From assembly GCA_965205785.1 (NCBI GenBank), contig OZ242188.1, forward strand, positions 310,001-374,000: DNA of 64,000 bases, given 5' to 3'. Below, one piece after another: positions 41,679 to 50,023 of this stretch. A program made the position numbers and the translations under genes. The notes beneath the pieces are model-generated. The model ran no database searches, was not told the origin of the DNA, and worked only from the letters and a program-made list of their open reading frames with translations. This stretch comes from BJGV01 sp965205785 (lineage in GTDB: Bacteria > Pseudomonadota > Gammaproteobacteria > Burkholderiales > Nitrosomonadaceae). How positions within the stretch are numbered: the stretch's first letter is position 1; the number at the start of each line of letters is the position of its first letter.

Positions 41679-42506
41679 TTACGGCGCGGCAAGTAATGAT
41701 TCCCTCGATTGATCACATATTTCTTTATCCGGATTGGAGCACGTAAGACATACATATGCCTCACCTGCAGCTACCTTTAGCCTAAAGTATCTATTTGATA
41801 ACTGTTCGGCCTCCTTATCTGCTAGTCTTATTCGATCATGGGCTAAACGCATCTTTTTCACACACGCAACATCTTCACCTCGATGACTCAAATAAATTAA
41901 TTCTTCGGATACACTAAGCAAGGATTCAATTTCAGATTTTAGCCTATTTGCTATTTGAGCCTCTCTAGCTTCTAAATGACTATCTGCTTGAGTTGCACTT
42001 GCCAAGTTTTCGCCAAGATAAAATTCTTTTTCCAAATTGATCGATTTCCCCAAAGAATCTTCGTTGACTAGCGGGCCATGTAAATATTCACCTTTTTGAC
42101 CAAGCACTTCTTGGACCGACTGACTCTGTACAGCAGGAATAGGCATAGAAACCGAAGCTAGATAGACCCCATCCAATAAAGGGTTACCCTTATCGCTAAA
42201 TTCAGAGCGCTCAAACCGACCATTTTCCACGTCAAATTTATCCTGCGCCCAAGATCCGGACGAATTATGAGTGATGCTGCCCATCAAATTTGCACCATTA
42301 GGCAAATTAGTAGCTCCCTGTAACTTAATTTTACCTGATGGCAAAAACACAATTTCAAACTCTAAACGTACATCCTCTTCAAGGCGCTCAATCAGTTTTT
42401 CTGGTTCAGGCTTTATTTCAATCATTGCGCTCTCGTTACTTTTATTTACCTGACTATCGCACGCAGCTAGAATTAAAGAGGCGACAAATAAAAAAATAAA
42501 TTTCAT
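41679..42506 (-). CDS. Lipoprotein, function unknown
   Basis: The 275-aa precursor has a lipoprotein signal with lipobox LILAAC (Cys about 16). The mature part is hydrophilic: an acidic region, a beta-rich part (LQGATNLPNGANLMGSITHN) that resembles an immunoglobulin-like or NEAT-free sandwich found in small secreted proteins, then a helical region and a C-terminal Cys-rich tail (VCLTCSNPDKEICD). No family is assigned. It is convergent to the element and divergent from the XRE gene, about 75 bases away. Confidence 0.65.
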   Translation of the reverse strand: MKFIFLFVASLILAACDSQVNKSNESAMIEIKPEPEKLIERLEEDVRLEFEIVFLPSGKIKLQGATNLPNGANLMGSITHNSSGSWAQDKFDVENGRFERSEFSDKGNPLLDGVYLASVSMPIPAVQSQSVQEVLGQKGEYLHGPLVNEDSLGKSINLEKEFYLGENLASATQADSHLEAREAQIANRLKSEIESLLSVSEELIYLSHRGEDVACVKKMRLAHDRIRLADKEAEQLSNRYFRLKVAAGEAYVCLTCSNPDKEICDQSRESLLAAP

Positions 42507-42549
42507 AAAAACTCCCTTAAATTAAATACATCAATCTGTTCCTAAATTG

Positions 42550-42569
42550 GGTACAACCATCATTGTACC
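42550..42569. promoter_or_regulatory. Inverted repeat before the XRE gene, candidate operator
   Basis: GGTACAA (42550-42556) and TTGTACC (42563-42569) form a perfect 7-bp inverted repeat with a six-base spacer, 13 bases before the preferred ATG of the XRE regulator and between it and the divergent lipoprotein gene. The position is that of an autoregulatory operator. Confidence 0.55.
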
Positions 42570-42582
42570 TAAAATCGGGACA

Positions 42583-42828
42583 ATGTATAAATCATTACAC
42601 AGCCAAGAACACGCTCGATTAATAGAATGGCTCAAGCAGCAACGACAGCAGAAGGGCTTATCAATGCGTGACGTCGCTATAAGATTAGATGTACCACATT
42701 CATTTATTGGTAAGATTGAGCAAGGCGAGAGGCGTCTAGATGTTGTGGAGTATCTACAATACTGTGATATTTTGGATGTATCTCCTTTTGATGGCCTGAA
42801 AGCGATAAACCCAGAACTTTCGAAATGA
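42583..42828 (+). CDS. XRE-family helix-turn-helix regulator
   Basis: I prefer ATG 42583 (MYKSLHSQEHARLIEWLKQQ) over TTG 42547, because the TTG overlaps the presumed operator. The 81-aa product is almost entirely an HTH_3 domain: RQQKGLSMRDVAIRLDVPHS, then FIGKIEQGERRLDVVEYLQY. Small repressors of this kind are frequent in mobile elements. It may control itself and the divergent lipoprotein gene. Confidence 0.85.
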   Translation: MYKSLHSQEHARLIEWLKQQRQQKGLSMRDVAIRLDVPHSFIGKIEQGERRLDVVEYLQYCDILDVSPFDGLKAINPELSK

Positions 42829-43181
42829 CATCTTAGGCGAATCAAACTATTGAGATATATTTACAAATTTTGGATATGGCGCAATCGATCTGAAACGAAT
42901 AAGCCATTACCTGGTGGTACTGTAAGCTGAACATCTGCTTTTGGCACAAAGCAGACATTCGCTATGAGAGGGTCTGTTATTCTGGCAGAATGTTATTTCT
43001 CACGGCAAATGTCGTACTTCTCCCACGGTGTTTCTCGCAAGTATTAATTGTTAGGGGTGCAAATTATTTCTGAAGATTACAAAAGAATCCGGTTAAAAAA
43101 GTGATAATAATACTTATGGAAATAATGGTGTGAGCAAGTTCATACTACAAAGTTAATTCCGTGAACCCTTAGAAATTTTAT
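42829..43181. other. Intergenic stretch with one dispersed palindrome
   Basis: About 350 bases without a gene between the XRE regulator and the kinase pseudogene. It holds one clear copy of the dispersed palindrome (42928-42960). Nothing else is recognised. Confidence 0.55.
42928..42960. repeat. Dispersed GAATGTC palindrome, copy
   Basis: TGAACATCTGCTTTTGGCAC is followed by AAAGCAGACATTC. The arms pair almost perfectly around TGGCAC. It is one of at least six good copies between 42.9 and 53.0 kb. Confidence 0.8.
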
Positions 43182-44234
43182 TTATAAATCAATGTCACTT
43201 ATACTTATTCCAACCGTAAGTTTTTGCAATATTTTTCTTACTTTAGAATGCGCCTTAGCTTTCGAGAAATCGTTGAAACACAACTTTGACACTTTTCTTA
43301 AACTTCTTTTGTTCTTACCTCTGGAAAATACAATTTCCCATTTCCCATTCATATTTTTTGTAAGCTGAAGAACATATAGTATATTGGCGCTAGGTGCTTT
43401 CCACTCAGTACCATCTTCAGGAAGTTTTTTCTCATCACAATTTATAACAATATTCAAACCCTCAATATCACGCCTCATAGCATCGATTGACTGATATCTC
43501 TTACTAGGATCAATATTCAAAGCTTTATTAGTTATCGTAATAAGTTTTTGGGGAACATATAACCTATACTTTGATCTATCTGGCACCTTTCCAGAAACAA
43601 TCTTTGCCTCAGTTTCATCGGATATTTGTGGCAAATACTGATCCCCATTAATCATTCGATATAGAGTAATTCCACAGGAGTATATCTCGCCTAATTCAGA
43701 ATACTCATTGCCCTCAATCACTTCTGGAGGGACATGCAACTTATACAAATACTCTTTCATACCAATAGAAGCAGGAGTGATACCCGTTGGCAATGAAAGG
43801 CCAAAATCAGAAACTTTTGCCTCTTTATTATCACCAATCATAATATTGGCTGGCTTAATATCTCTGTGCAAAACCCCCTGAGCATGTGCGTGTGCTATTC
43901 CCCTGAGAACGTCAACCATAATTTTTTTAACGCGAGTTAAACGTATATAAGCTCCAGTTGCTTCATCCTCTAAACTCCCCCTTTATAAAAACTCCATTGC
44001 AACGTATATGGAATCAGAATTAAAGAAGTCGGCCTCTTTAACAGATACGACATTATCGTGTTCTGCGGCCTTTAACATCTGGGCCTCTTGGAAGAAATTT
44101 TTAGGATTAGGAATCTTAGAAAGAGGAATGATTTTGAGTGCAACTTCTGCATTCAAAGCTAAATCCATCGCTTTCCAAACTTCACCAAAATGACCAGAAC
44201 CAAGACGTTTTAATAAATCGAACTTTGCGCTCAT
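43182..44234 (-). pseudogene. Ser/Thr protein kinase interrupted by one in-frame stop
   Basis: Two open segments (44234-43983 and 43919-43182) lie in the same frame, separated only by TAA at 43983-43985 and 21 further sense codons. Read through, they give a complete Hanks-type kinase of about 350 aa: Gly-loop GSGHFGEVW, Lys in VALKII (about 34), catalytic HRDIKPANI (about 123), DFGLS (about 143), and a C-terminal domain of unknown type. The stop replaces one residue in MEFL-x-RGSLEDE, where a Glu, Gln or Lys codon would fit, so a single base change explains it. A restart at 43919 would lack the ATP-binding lobe. Confidence 0.85.
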
Positions 44235-44237
44235 TTA

Positions 44238-44690
44238 TTACAACTCACTCCATCCGCATAAAATGGCTTCTTGCTCATATTTTTTATAATCGTCGTAACT
44301 TTCTATTTTGGAGGCATCTAATTTTGTCTTTAAATAATCAGCTTTACCTTTTCCGAATATTTCCTTAGCTATGGTTATATTCATTTTTTTAAAAACAGGA
44401 ATATCGTGATTACCGCCGGCCAAAAAAACAATTCCCTCTAACTCAACTCTTTTCTCATAGGAATTTCCGCCCTTAAACTTTCCTTCAAAACGTTTTAAAA
44501 CAATCATATTGATAGAGTTCTTTGCTATTAAGTTCTCTATTTCTTGTAAAAACCATCTATGCTCACGCCCTCTAATAAAATTCTTGGGAAAACTAATAGT
44601 TCCACTACTTACCACAGTGGGGCTGTTTTTACTGCCCTCAACTACAGCATAGGAAAATTCTTTATTTGAACAACGAACTCCTAAAATCAT
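44238..44690 (-). CDS. RuvC/RNase H-fold protein (DUF3010-like)
   Basis: I choose ATG 44690, which follows GGAGAG by about eight bases; an upstream ATG at 44708 adds six residues. The 150-aa product begins MILGVRCSNKEFSYAVVEG, a first strand of a RuvC-like nuclease fold, and contains MIVLKRFEGKFKGG and a C-terminal acidic helix pattern as in DUF3010. The role of that family is unknown. It ends four bases before the kinase start and is therefore its likely transcriptional partner. Confidence 0.6.
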   Translation of the reverse strand: MILGVRCSNKEFSYAVVEGSKNSPTVVSSGTISFPKNFIRGREHRWFLQEIENLIAKNSINMIVLKRFEGKFKGGNSYEKRVELEGIVFLAGGNHDIPVFKKMNITIAKEIFGKGKADYLKTKLDASKIESYDDYKKYEQEAILCGWSEL

Positions 44691-44930
44691 GGAATCTCTC
44701 CAAATCATAAATAAAAATAAATGCCTAATCTATTCATCTATGTACATTACATTGTATCCTGTTTAATTGCAGAACATATGCAAACGCTTCTGCATAAGCA
44801 CAGTCCACAACAGCCCTTATCACGCCACAAAAAAAATGATAACAGACGGTACGAAAATCACAATGTATCTTATGTTAAATAGAATTATTAGAGCATAATG
44901 CCATCATTAAAATTATTTTCAGGCAAATAT

Positions 44931-44964
44931 TGAATGTCCGCTTCTGGCATAAAGCAGATATTTG
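44931..44964. repeat. Dispersed GAATGTC palindrome, copy
   Basis: TGAATGTCCGCTTCTGGCAT is followed by AAAGCAGATATTTG. Two arm changes compared with the best copies reduce the pairing. It lies immediately after the 227-aa gene. Confidence 0.75.
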
Positions 44965-44966
44965 CC

Positions 44967-45650
44967 TTACTTAATTTGAAAACCCCATGGTTCTGTATCA
45001 GCGATTATATGTACCTCTTGAAAAGAAAGGTTTATCGCTTGCTGGAATAACTCTTTCTTAATGAATTCCCAACGTTCTTTTGGAAGAGTAATTAAATTAG
45101 CACTAACTAACAAACAGGAAACTCCTTTATATTTAGTAGGATCGTTCTTTTCCGAAAGACAACGAAGAATACCGTCCTTCGTAGCATCAAGAATTTGTTC
45201 AGTTGTATACCCAGTACTAGGTTTTGACATACGATCATTAAACTCCTTCTGTGACGCATCATCTTGTATTCCGATAAAACCACGCCCTATACCAGTTTTA
45301 TTCATCTCACTCGTTAGACGATATTTTTCCCGCCCTCTTTCAATAGTTACCTCTATCCCGAAATCACTTCTATGCTCATATAACAACCAGCAATCAGGCA
45401 CGCTATTATTGAGCGGAAAGTGAACTCGATCTTTTTCAATACCTTTGAATTTTAGAAAGCGCGACACTGGCATTATTTCATCACGGAGCTTCTTCCATGG
45501 ATTCTTTCCAAGACGATAATCTTTTTTATCGTTCTCGGAACGGTCCTGTGCGAACAGATCTTTTAGCTTATTCTGAAAATCAGTTATATTAATTCCACCA
45601 GGAACAGATATATCTGTATAAAATATATTTAAAGCTTTAGCATCAAACAT
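44967..45650 (-). CDS. Hypothetical 227-aa protein, possible nuclease
   Basis: No family is recognised. The middle contains VPDCWLLYEHRSDFGIEVTI, which recalls the PD-(D/E)xK core layout (Asp, hydrophobic strand, Glu), but the expected Lys is Thr, so the nuclease idea is weak. The C-terminal part (GVSCLLVSANLITLPKERWE) looks like a further strand-helix unit. A single gene between palindrome copies; it lies upstream of the RuvC-like/kinase pair on the same strand, about 280 bases away. Confidence 0.5.
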   Translation of the reverse strand: MFDAKALNIFYTDISVPGGINITDFQNKLKDLFAQDRSENDKKDYRLGKNPWKKLRDEIMPVSRFLKFKGIEKDRVHFPLNNSVPDCWLLYEHRSDFGIEVTIERGREKYRLTSEMNKTGIGRGFIGIQDDASQKEFNDRMSKPSTGYTTEQILDATKDGILRCLSEKNDPTKYKGVSCLLVSANLITLPKERWEFIKKELFQQAINLSFQEVHIIADTEPWGFQIK

Positions 45651-45772
45651 TATGTTTTCTTACACTTCTAGTTGATCCAAAAATTGTAATATTGCCATAC
45701 TTAATGCTATTACATTGAAACCCATAACCAAAATACATGAGTAAGACTATTTAATAATTCTTTGGGATTCTT

Positions 45773-46357
45773 ATGTCAGATAACAAAGAGAAACGAAAAA
45801 AAGTTGATTTTGCTGCAAGAAAGACAGAAGAAGAATGGGGTAAGACATTAGACAGTTTCTTCCTTGAAGCCACTCCAAGGATTTTTCAATGGGTAGGATG
45901 GATTATTGCTTTGGCGGGTATTGGCTATATTAGGGAAATTAGTGGTTCAAATGTAGTAGGATTTATTTATGCGATTATGTATGTATTTCTTTTTCGTTAT
46001 TTTTTTGCGTACTTTTATCAAATTGAATTTACTGGGTTCACTATACTTAAATCGGAGAAAGCAAAATATTATGCTTCATCGTTTTTTGGCCTCTTACTTA
46101 TGCTTGGGGTTTATTTCTTAGCTACAGAGACAATTACTGCTGTTACTGATACATACACCATTACAAAAAAGGAACAGGATATTGCTGATAAAGTACAATT
46201 GAAAACAAATCTTTCTGATGAAACTCAAGCAGAAGAAAAGATCAATTCTTCTGTTCAGCCGACAGAAACTTTATCTGAAATGAATGAGAATCCTAATATT
46301 GCAAACATGAAAGATGAGTTAGTCGACCTAAAAACTAATAAAGACCAACCAAATTAG
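45773..46357 (+). CDS. Membrane protein with three hydrophobic segments
   Basis: The 194-aa protein has an N-terminal basic cytosolic part, hydrophobic segments at about 41-58 (WVGWIIALAGIGYI), 62-85 (VVGFIYAIMYVFLFRYFFAY) and 103-125 (ASSFFGLLLMLGVYFLA), and a hydrophilic acidic C-terminal tail. No family is recognised. It has an adequate ribosome-binding region (TTGGGATTCTT is weak). It may be a small membrane partner of a neighbouring accessory gene. Confidence 0.6.
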   Translation: MSDNKEKRKKVDFAARKTEEEWGKTLDSFFLEATPRIFQWVGWIIALAGIGYIREISGSNVVGFIYAIMYVFLFRYFFAYFYQIEFTGFTILKSEKAKYYASSFFGLLLMLGVYFLATETITAVTDTYTITKKEQDIADKVQLKTNLSDETQAEEKINSSVQPTETLSEMNENPNIANMKDELVDLKTNKDQPN

Positions 46358-46427
46358 AAGCTACCGTAGCTTTAACATTAAATCATTTTTTCAATTTAAT
46401 TGAGTTTTTGATACAACTTTTATCATG

Positions 46428-46649
46428 TTATGTTAATGGGACGAATGTTTTAGGTGTCATACTACAGTATGGTAAGAATCTGCTGTAAGAAGCAGGGTCT
46501 ACTTCTCTAAATACTTCCATACATTCCTTTAGCCTTTCTCTATGTCCGTAAAAAATAGTTTCGTCATTTCGTTTTATGGCTTGTTCCATTCCATTGGTAA
46601 TAATATCTTCGCAAGTCTTAATTTGAATTTTAGGAAAATTTGTTGCCAT
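46428..46649 (-). CDS. Small hypothetical protein
   Basis: The 73-aa product (begins MATNFPKIQIKTCEDIITNG) is hydrophilic with helical charged segments (ETIFYGHRERLKECMEVFRE). The ATG is preceded by GGAGACAAATC, a fair ribosome-binding site. No family is recognised. Confidence 0.5.
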   Translation of the reverse strand: MATNFPKIQIKTCEDIITNGMEQAIKRNDETIFYGHRERLKECMEVFREVDPASYSRFLPYCSMTPKTFVPLT

Positions 46650-46700
46650 GATTTGTCTCCAATCTTATGACAGGGTTATTATAATCTCTATTCTTACTTA

Positions 46701-46733
46701 TGAACGTCCGCTTTTGGCACAAAGCAGACATTC
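46701..46733. repeat. Dispersed GAATGTC palindrome, copy
   Basis: TGAACGTCCGCTTTTGGCAC is followed by AAAGCAGACATTC. It precedes, by 19 bases, the first copy of the 143-bp direct repeat that flanks the RNase H gene. Confidence 0.8.
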
Positions 46734-46752
46734 AATTCCTTGAAAAAAATGG

Positions 46753-46895
46753 GCGGCGGGAACCGTACTCAAACCCATTAATATCCTATTAATCGTGGTA
46801 TTGGATAAAAATTAACCACCCATATTTCTTTTAGATACCCCCATTCCTACCCCCGGAATCACTGGCTGTTACCGGATCTTATTGGAAACTAAATA
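46753..46895. repeat. 143-bp direct repeat, left copy (tRNA-3'-end-like)
   Basis: This copy aligns with 47554-47695. Shared blocks are GCGGCGGGAA, TAATA/TTAATAAC, the TACCCC(C)AT.CCTAC.CCC stretch, and the end GGCTGTTAC.GGA..TTA..GGAA.CTAAATA. On the minus strand the first block looks like the T-arm and acceptor of a tRNA. A dispersed palindrome precedes the copy and a decayed half-palindrome follows it (46896-46918). Confidence 0.65.
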
Positions 46896-46948
46896 CAATG
46901 GTTTATTTTTGTACAATGTGCCCTTTCCATATATGATCGGACCAACAA

Positions 46949-47473
46949 CTAAGAACTATGATTGTTTACATTATCTTTTTGTACATAGAGATTTTCTCTC
47001 AACGCACGCCTAGATGCCCGATCAACCAAACTAAATAATCTCCCAATTTTATCTTTCTTACCAGATGGCTGATGGCCTACTACCTTAACAAACTTACAAT
47101 TTAACTCTGAGGTAAATCTGTAAAATTCCTGGTACAGCTCAAAATTATTCAGTCTTTTATTTTTACTAGAGAAATAATTTTTTTGCTCAAGACGGTTACG
47201 CCTCCCAGGTAGACTAATAATATTTTGAGAGTCTGTATAAACTGTCAAAACCATATCGTTCCTGTTAGCTAAAGAAACGGTCTCACCAAGTGCCCATAAC
47301 AAGGTTTGTAATTCCAATTTAGTTGAGCTAGTTTGTACAAAATGTTTCACCTTCACTTTATCGTTAAGCGAGTCTATAGACACGTTCAGGTCAGATACTA
47401 CGAAATAAGCGCCATACCCAACCTTTAACTGAGTGTTAACACTACCGTCAGTAAAAACCTGCAAGTGAAGCAT
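46949..47473 (-). CDS. Ribonuclease H-family protein
   Basis: The 174-aa protein has the RNase HI catalytic order: Asp in LQVFTDGSV, Glu in STKLELQTLLWAL, Asp in TVYTDSQNI, His in VKVVGHQPSGK, and Asp in SLVDRASRRAL. It would cut RNA in RNA-DNA hybrids. It is divergent from housekeeping RnhA in spacing and has no dnaQ partner. It lies exactly between two direct repeats, so it is likely an accessory copy carried by a small mobile unit. Confidence 0.85.
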   Translation of the reverse strand: MLHLQVFTDGSVNTQLKVGYGAYFVVSDLNVSIDSLNDKVKVKHFVQTSSTKLELQTLLWALGETVSLANRNDMVLTVYTDSQNIISLPGRRNRLEQKNYFSSKNKRLNNFELYQEFYRFTSELNCKFVKVVGHQPSGKKDKIGRLFSLVDRASRRALRENLYVQKDNVNNHSS

Positions 47474-47553
47474 TTTTTAAGATCCGTTCAAACTTAAAGT
47501 TAGCTTAGGGAAGTTATATCTTATTTGGTACATAGCAGACACTCAATCTTAGA

Positions 47554-47695
47554 GCGGCGGGAATCGAACTGCCAACCATAAACACCTTAATAACTAATAG
47601 ATTAGCGGGGGAAAAGTATTCTATCTTTGCAAAAATACCCCATCCCTACTCCCAAAATCACCGGCTGTTACTGGAACTTACTGGAAGCTAAATAT
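47554..47695. repeat. 142-bp direct repeat, right copy (tRNA-3'-end-like)
   Basis: This copy has the clearer tRNA resemblance: on the minus strand GGCAGTTCGATTCCCGCCGC reads as T-loop plus acceptor. It is bordered by half-palindromes on both sides (right half at 47525-47544, left half at 47696-47718). See the left copy for shared blocks. Confidence 0.65.
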
Positions 47696-47735
47696 GAATG
47701 TTCACTTTTGGTGTAATCTTATAACAGCTACAGTA

Positions 47736-48038
47736 TTAAGATTTTAGAGGGCCATTGATTGTCTTATTAGCTGTAACAATACAAGCGAGTTCCCCAGATC
47801 CTTTACAAGCATAATTTTGCCACTGTAGAGGGCGGAGATTATTTAATTCATCTGAAGCTACGTGGTCTACAAATTTGATATGGTCAATTTCCCATCCGTA
47901 CTGTGAACTTCTATTACTATAGTATGAAAAATACATCCATGCACCGCATTCATCCTTTCTGTATTCATCCGGATTATTGCTTCCAGCAATTTGTCCTTTT
48001 GCCCAAACCTTACTAATTAATTTCTCATCAGTCGACAT
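47736..48038 (-). CDS. HNH-like endonuclease-fold protein
   Basis: The 100-aa protein has the sequence pattern of short HNH proteins: RKDECGAWMYFSYYSNRSSQ, then YGWEIDHIKFVDHVASDELN and NLRPLQWQNYACKG, where DH, the middle Asn and the last Asn/Lys fit the HNH layout. No zinc Cys pairs are present. It may bind or nick DNA or may be structural. It is monocistronic. Confidence 0.65.
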   Translation of the reverse strand: MSTDEKLISKVWAKGQIAGSNNPDEYRKDECGAWMYFSYYSNRSSQYGWEIDHIKFVDHVASDELNNLRPLQWQNYACKGSGELACIVTANKTINGPLKS

Positions 48039-48166
48039 AATAAAGTTTCCTTTTATTAAACACTTAAAGTTAGCCTCTAATCTTTATACCGATTAGCTGC
48101 TGAGCTAAGTCGTAATAACCACTCCGGTATTCTTTAAGTTTCATCGTTAAACTCACTTGGAATCAG

Positions 48167-48394
48167 TTATCTGCCTCTGCTATTTGAACCAGTGCTTCGT
48201 GTACGATCTGCACCCCTATTTCTCGATTTATCATTCGTTCCTGTACTTAGTGAGTGTCGTGCAAGAAATCCGAAATATTCTGTTGAGTGCTTCTTAGATG
48301 CTGCAACCTTTTTTACGGCAGATACGGCAACCTTCTTTTTGGCAGTTGCTTTAGCTCTTTTTTGTGCTTTATTTAATTTTTTTGCCGCAATCAT
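48167..48394 (-). CDS. Lysine/alanine-rich histone-H1-like basic protein
   Basis: The 75-aa product has an N-terminal Lys/Ala stretch (KKLNKAQKRAKATAKKKVAV then SAVKKVAASKK) as in bacterial H1-like proteins, and an Arg/Ser/Gly-rich tail (RNRGADRTRSTGSNSRGR). Such proteins bind nucleic acid. It lies near a SET-domain methyltransferase gene on the same strand with one membrane protein gene between them. Low complexity makes the coding call less sure, but the ATG has an AGGAAAATT site seven bases upstream. Confidence 0.6.
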   Translation of the reverse strand: MIAAKKLNKAQKRAKATAKKKVAVSAVKKVAASKKHSTEYFGFLARHSLSTGTNDKSRNRGADRTRSTGSNSRGR

Positions 48395-48492
48395 AAAAAT
48401 TTTCCTAATTAACTGATTCTTATATTATCTAATTTTTGCTCGCCTAGTTCGGTAATAGAATAAGTATAAGTAACAGGAGTTTCTATTAATAG

Positions 48493-48885
48493 CTATATAT
48501 TTGTCGCGCAAAGATCTTTATTAAGAATCGTACCAAAAATGGAGAGAATAACCCCCAGGCCAAATTGTATATAGCTAAGTAAGTTAAGAGAAATAACTTC
48601 TTCCCACTTCTCCTCAATTACTATATTTACTCCCATAAATCCAATAAGACTAATCATCATATAAGCCATGCCAATAATTTGAATAAACTGAATGGTTATT
48701 TTTACATCCTGTTTAGAAACAACAGCAAACCCAACTGCTGTGATTAGATGGGTAAGATTTAGAGTCATATTGGTATCTAGAAAAGCTCTATCTATTGGCT
48801 GATAATCAGAAATGAATCCTAAAGCGGCTAGAACAAGAAATAGTGCATAAAATGTCCAGGCCATAGAGGCTGCATTAATATTCAT
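48493..48885 (-). CDS. Four-helix membrane protein, function unknown
   Basis: The 130-aa protein has four hydrophobic segments: MAWTFYALFLVLAALGFIS, LTHLITAVGFAVV, IQIIGMAYMMISLIGFMGVN and LLSYIQFGLGVILSIFGTIL. Charged residues are few and sit between helices. No family is recognised. It lies between the SET-domain gene and the lysine-rich gene on the same strand. Confidence 0.65.
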   Translation of the reverse strand: MNINAASMAWTFYALFLVLAALGFISDYQPIDRAFLDTNMTLNLTHLITAVGFAVVSKQDVKITIQFIQIIGMAYMMISLIGFMGVNIVIEEKWEEVISLNLLSYIQFGLGVILSIFGTILNKDLCATNI

Positions 48886-48927
48886 TCTTTTTACCAGAAA
48901 ATTGGAAAAATGATTAGAAAATTCTAA

Positions 48928-49503
48928 TTATTGTTTTATAGTTGATGAGCCAACCGCTGGAACCAGGCGTAAAAATGGTTTTTTCTTGATTTTTTTCAAC
49001 AAGGTCAGATTAATTTGAGGCTTTTTAAAAGAATGTTTTTTATCTAGTGCCAGTAGATAAGGAGCCACAAATCCTGCGTATTCTTTCTTCTTTTTGTCTG
49101 ATAAATCTTTCCATCCTGTAATTACGCCACGACATTCTTCTGCACCACACATGCAATGTTTTGGAAAAAAATCAATGCCATAATTTCTCATGGCATAATC
49201 AAAGGTAATTTCTTCATTAACTTTAATATCTTTCATAGCTACAAAGTCATGGGCACCTGTTTCATTCAGGTGTATTCCGCAATCAGGATGACAAGAATGA
49301 TTGACCTTGGTTATTGAGCCGGCATGCAACACATATTCTTTCTCTCCTGTCTGTGATGCATGGGAATGATTCTTATACAGTTTCTTCTCTATCTTACCAA
49401 TCATTACAGTTTCGCCAGCTTTAAAACATTTAGTTGCAAAAATTCCTTCTCCTTTCCCTACGGTTTTTCTTAACTCATATCCATTATTCAATTTAATATT
49501 CAT
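48928..49503 (-). CDS. SET-domain protein methyltransferase
   Basis: The 191-aa protein has a complete SET domain: SAM-binding GKGEGIFATKCFKAGETV, NHSCHPDCGI (the NHSCxPN-like motif, about residues 68-77), EEITFDYAMRNYG (about 98-110) and a post-SET Cys cluster CMCGAEECRGVITGW. SET enzymes methylate protein lysines. Bacterial targets are mostly unknown; the lysine-rich basic protein nearby is an obvious candidate, which is inference. The C-terminus is basic and helical. Confidence 0.87.
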   Translation of the reverse strand: MNIKLNNGYELRKTVGKGEGIFATKCFKAGETVMIGKIEKKLYKNHSHASQTGEKEYVLHAGSITKVNHSCHPDCGIHLNETGAHDFVAMKDIKVNEEITFDYAMRNYGIDFFPKHCMCGAEECRGVITGWKDLSDKKKKEYAGFVAPYLLALDKKHSFKKPQINLTLLKKIKKKPFLRLVPAVGSSTIKQ

Positions 49504-49604
49504 TTGATCTCCATTTAATAGATTTCAATACTCTCTTCTCTAAGAAAGTAATTTTTGTAAGTCATTAGCAATTTATTCATCTGATAGTTAACATTAAACG
49601 GGAC

Positions 49605-49889
49605 TTAACTTTTGGCAGTTTCAGCTTCAGCCTTAGCCACAAGGGATAAATATGCATTTGATTTTCTTCCGGGTGCAGCAGGAGGAAGATATCCTGATAT
49701 CCGGCAACTTATATTTTCTAATGTTTTTTCATTGTCGTACCGGGTCAGTTGGCATGTCATGATTTCTCCTTTAATTGCAAGTTCCGATAATTTAGATCGA
49801 ACGTTGGCAAGTGACATGCCTGTAGCTTCAGCAACTTCAATATCAAGTTTCTGACCATTCTTTTTTAGGTATTCTAGAATTTCATTCAT
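49605..49889 (-). CDS. Winged-helix transcriptional regulator (FaeA/PapI-like)
   Basis: I choose ATG 49889, preceded by AGGAAAG; the upstream ATG at 49913 overlaps that site. The 94-aa product begins MNEILEYLKKNGQKLDIEVA and continues EATGMSLANVRSKLSELAIK, a clear helix-turn-helix with a beta wing. The C-terminal ISGYLPPAAPGRKS is a short conserved-looking tail. Targets are unknown. It follows the universal-stress gene on the same strand by about 130 bases. Confidence 0.75.
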   Translation of the reverse strand: MNEILEYLKKNGQKLDIEVAEATGMSLANVRSKLSELAIKGEIMTCQLTRYDNEKTLENISCRISGYLPPAAPGRKSNAYLSLVAKAEAETAKS

Positions 49890-50023
49890 AAATTTCTTTC
49901 CTGGAAATATCACGGTGGATAGGGCGTAGAATTATTACAAAGGCTTATTCCTCTCATTTCGAAATGGCTGACTTTGACAGCTAAAGATATAAAGACACCT
50001 CTGCATTAATTAAATTTACTGAT

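Noticed and set aside
43182..44234. Two separate short kinase genes
   Set aside because: Both segments share one frame and join into one full kinase with a single stop between them, so a broken gene explains them better.
46428..48394. Toxin-antitoxin reading of the small genes around RNase H and HNH
   Set aside because: No overlapping gene pair with an antitoxin-like DNA-binding domain is present; the small genes are separately placed.
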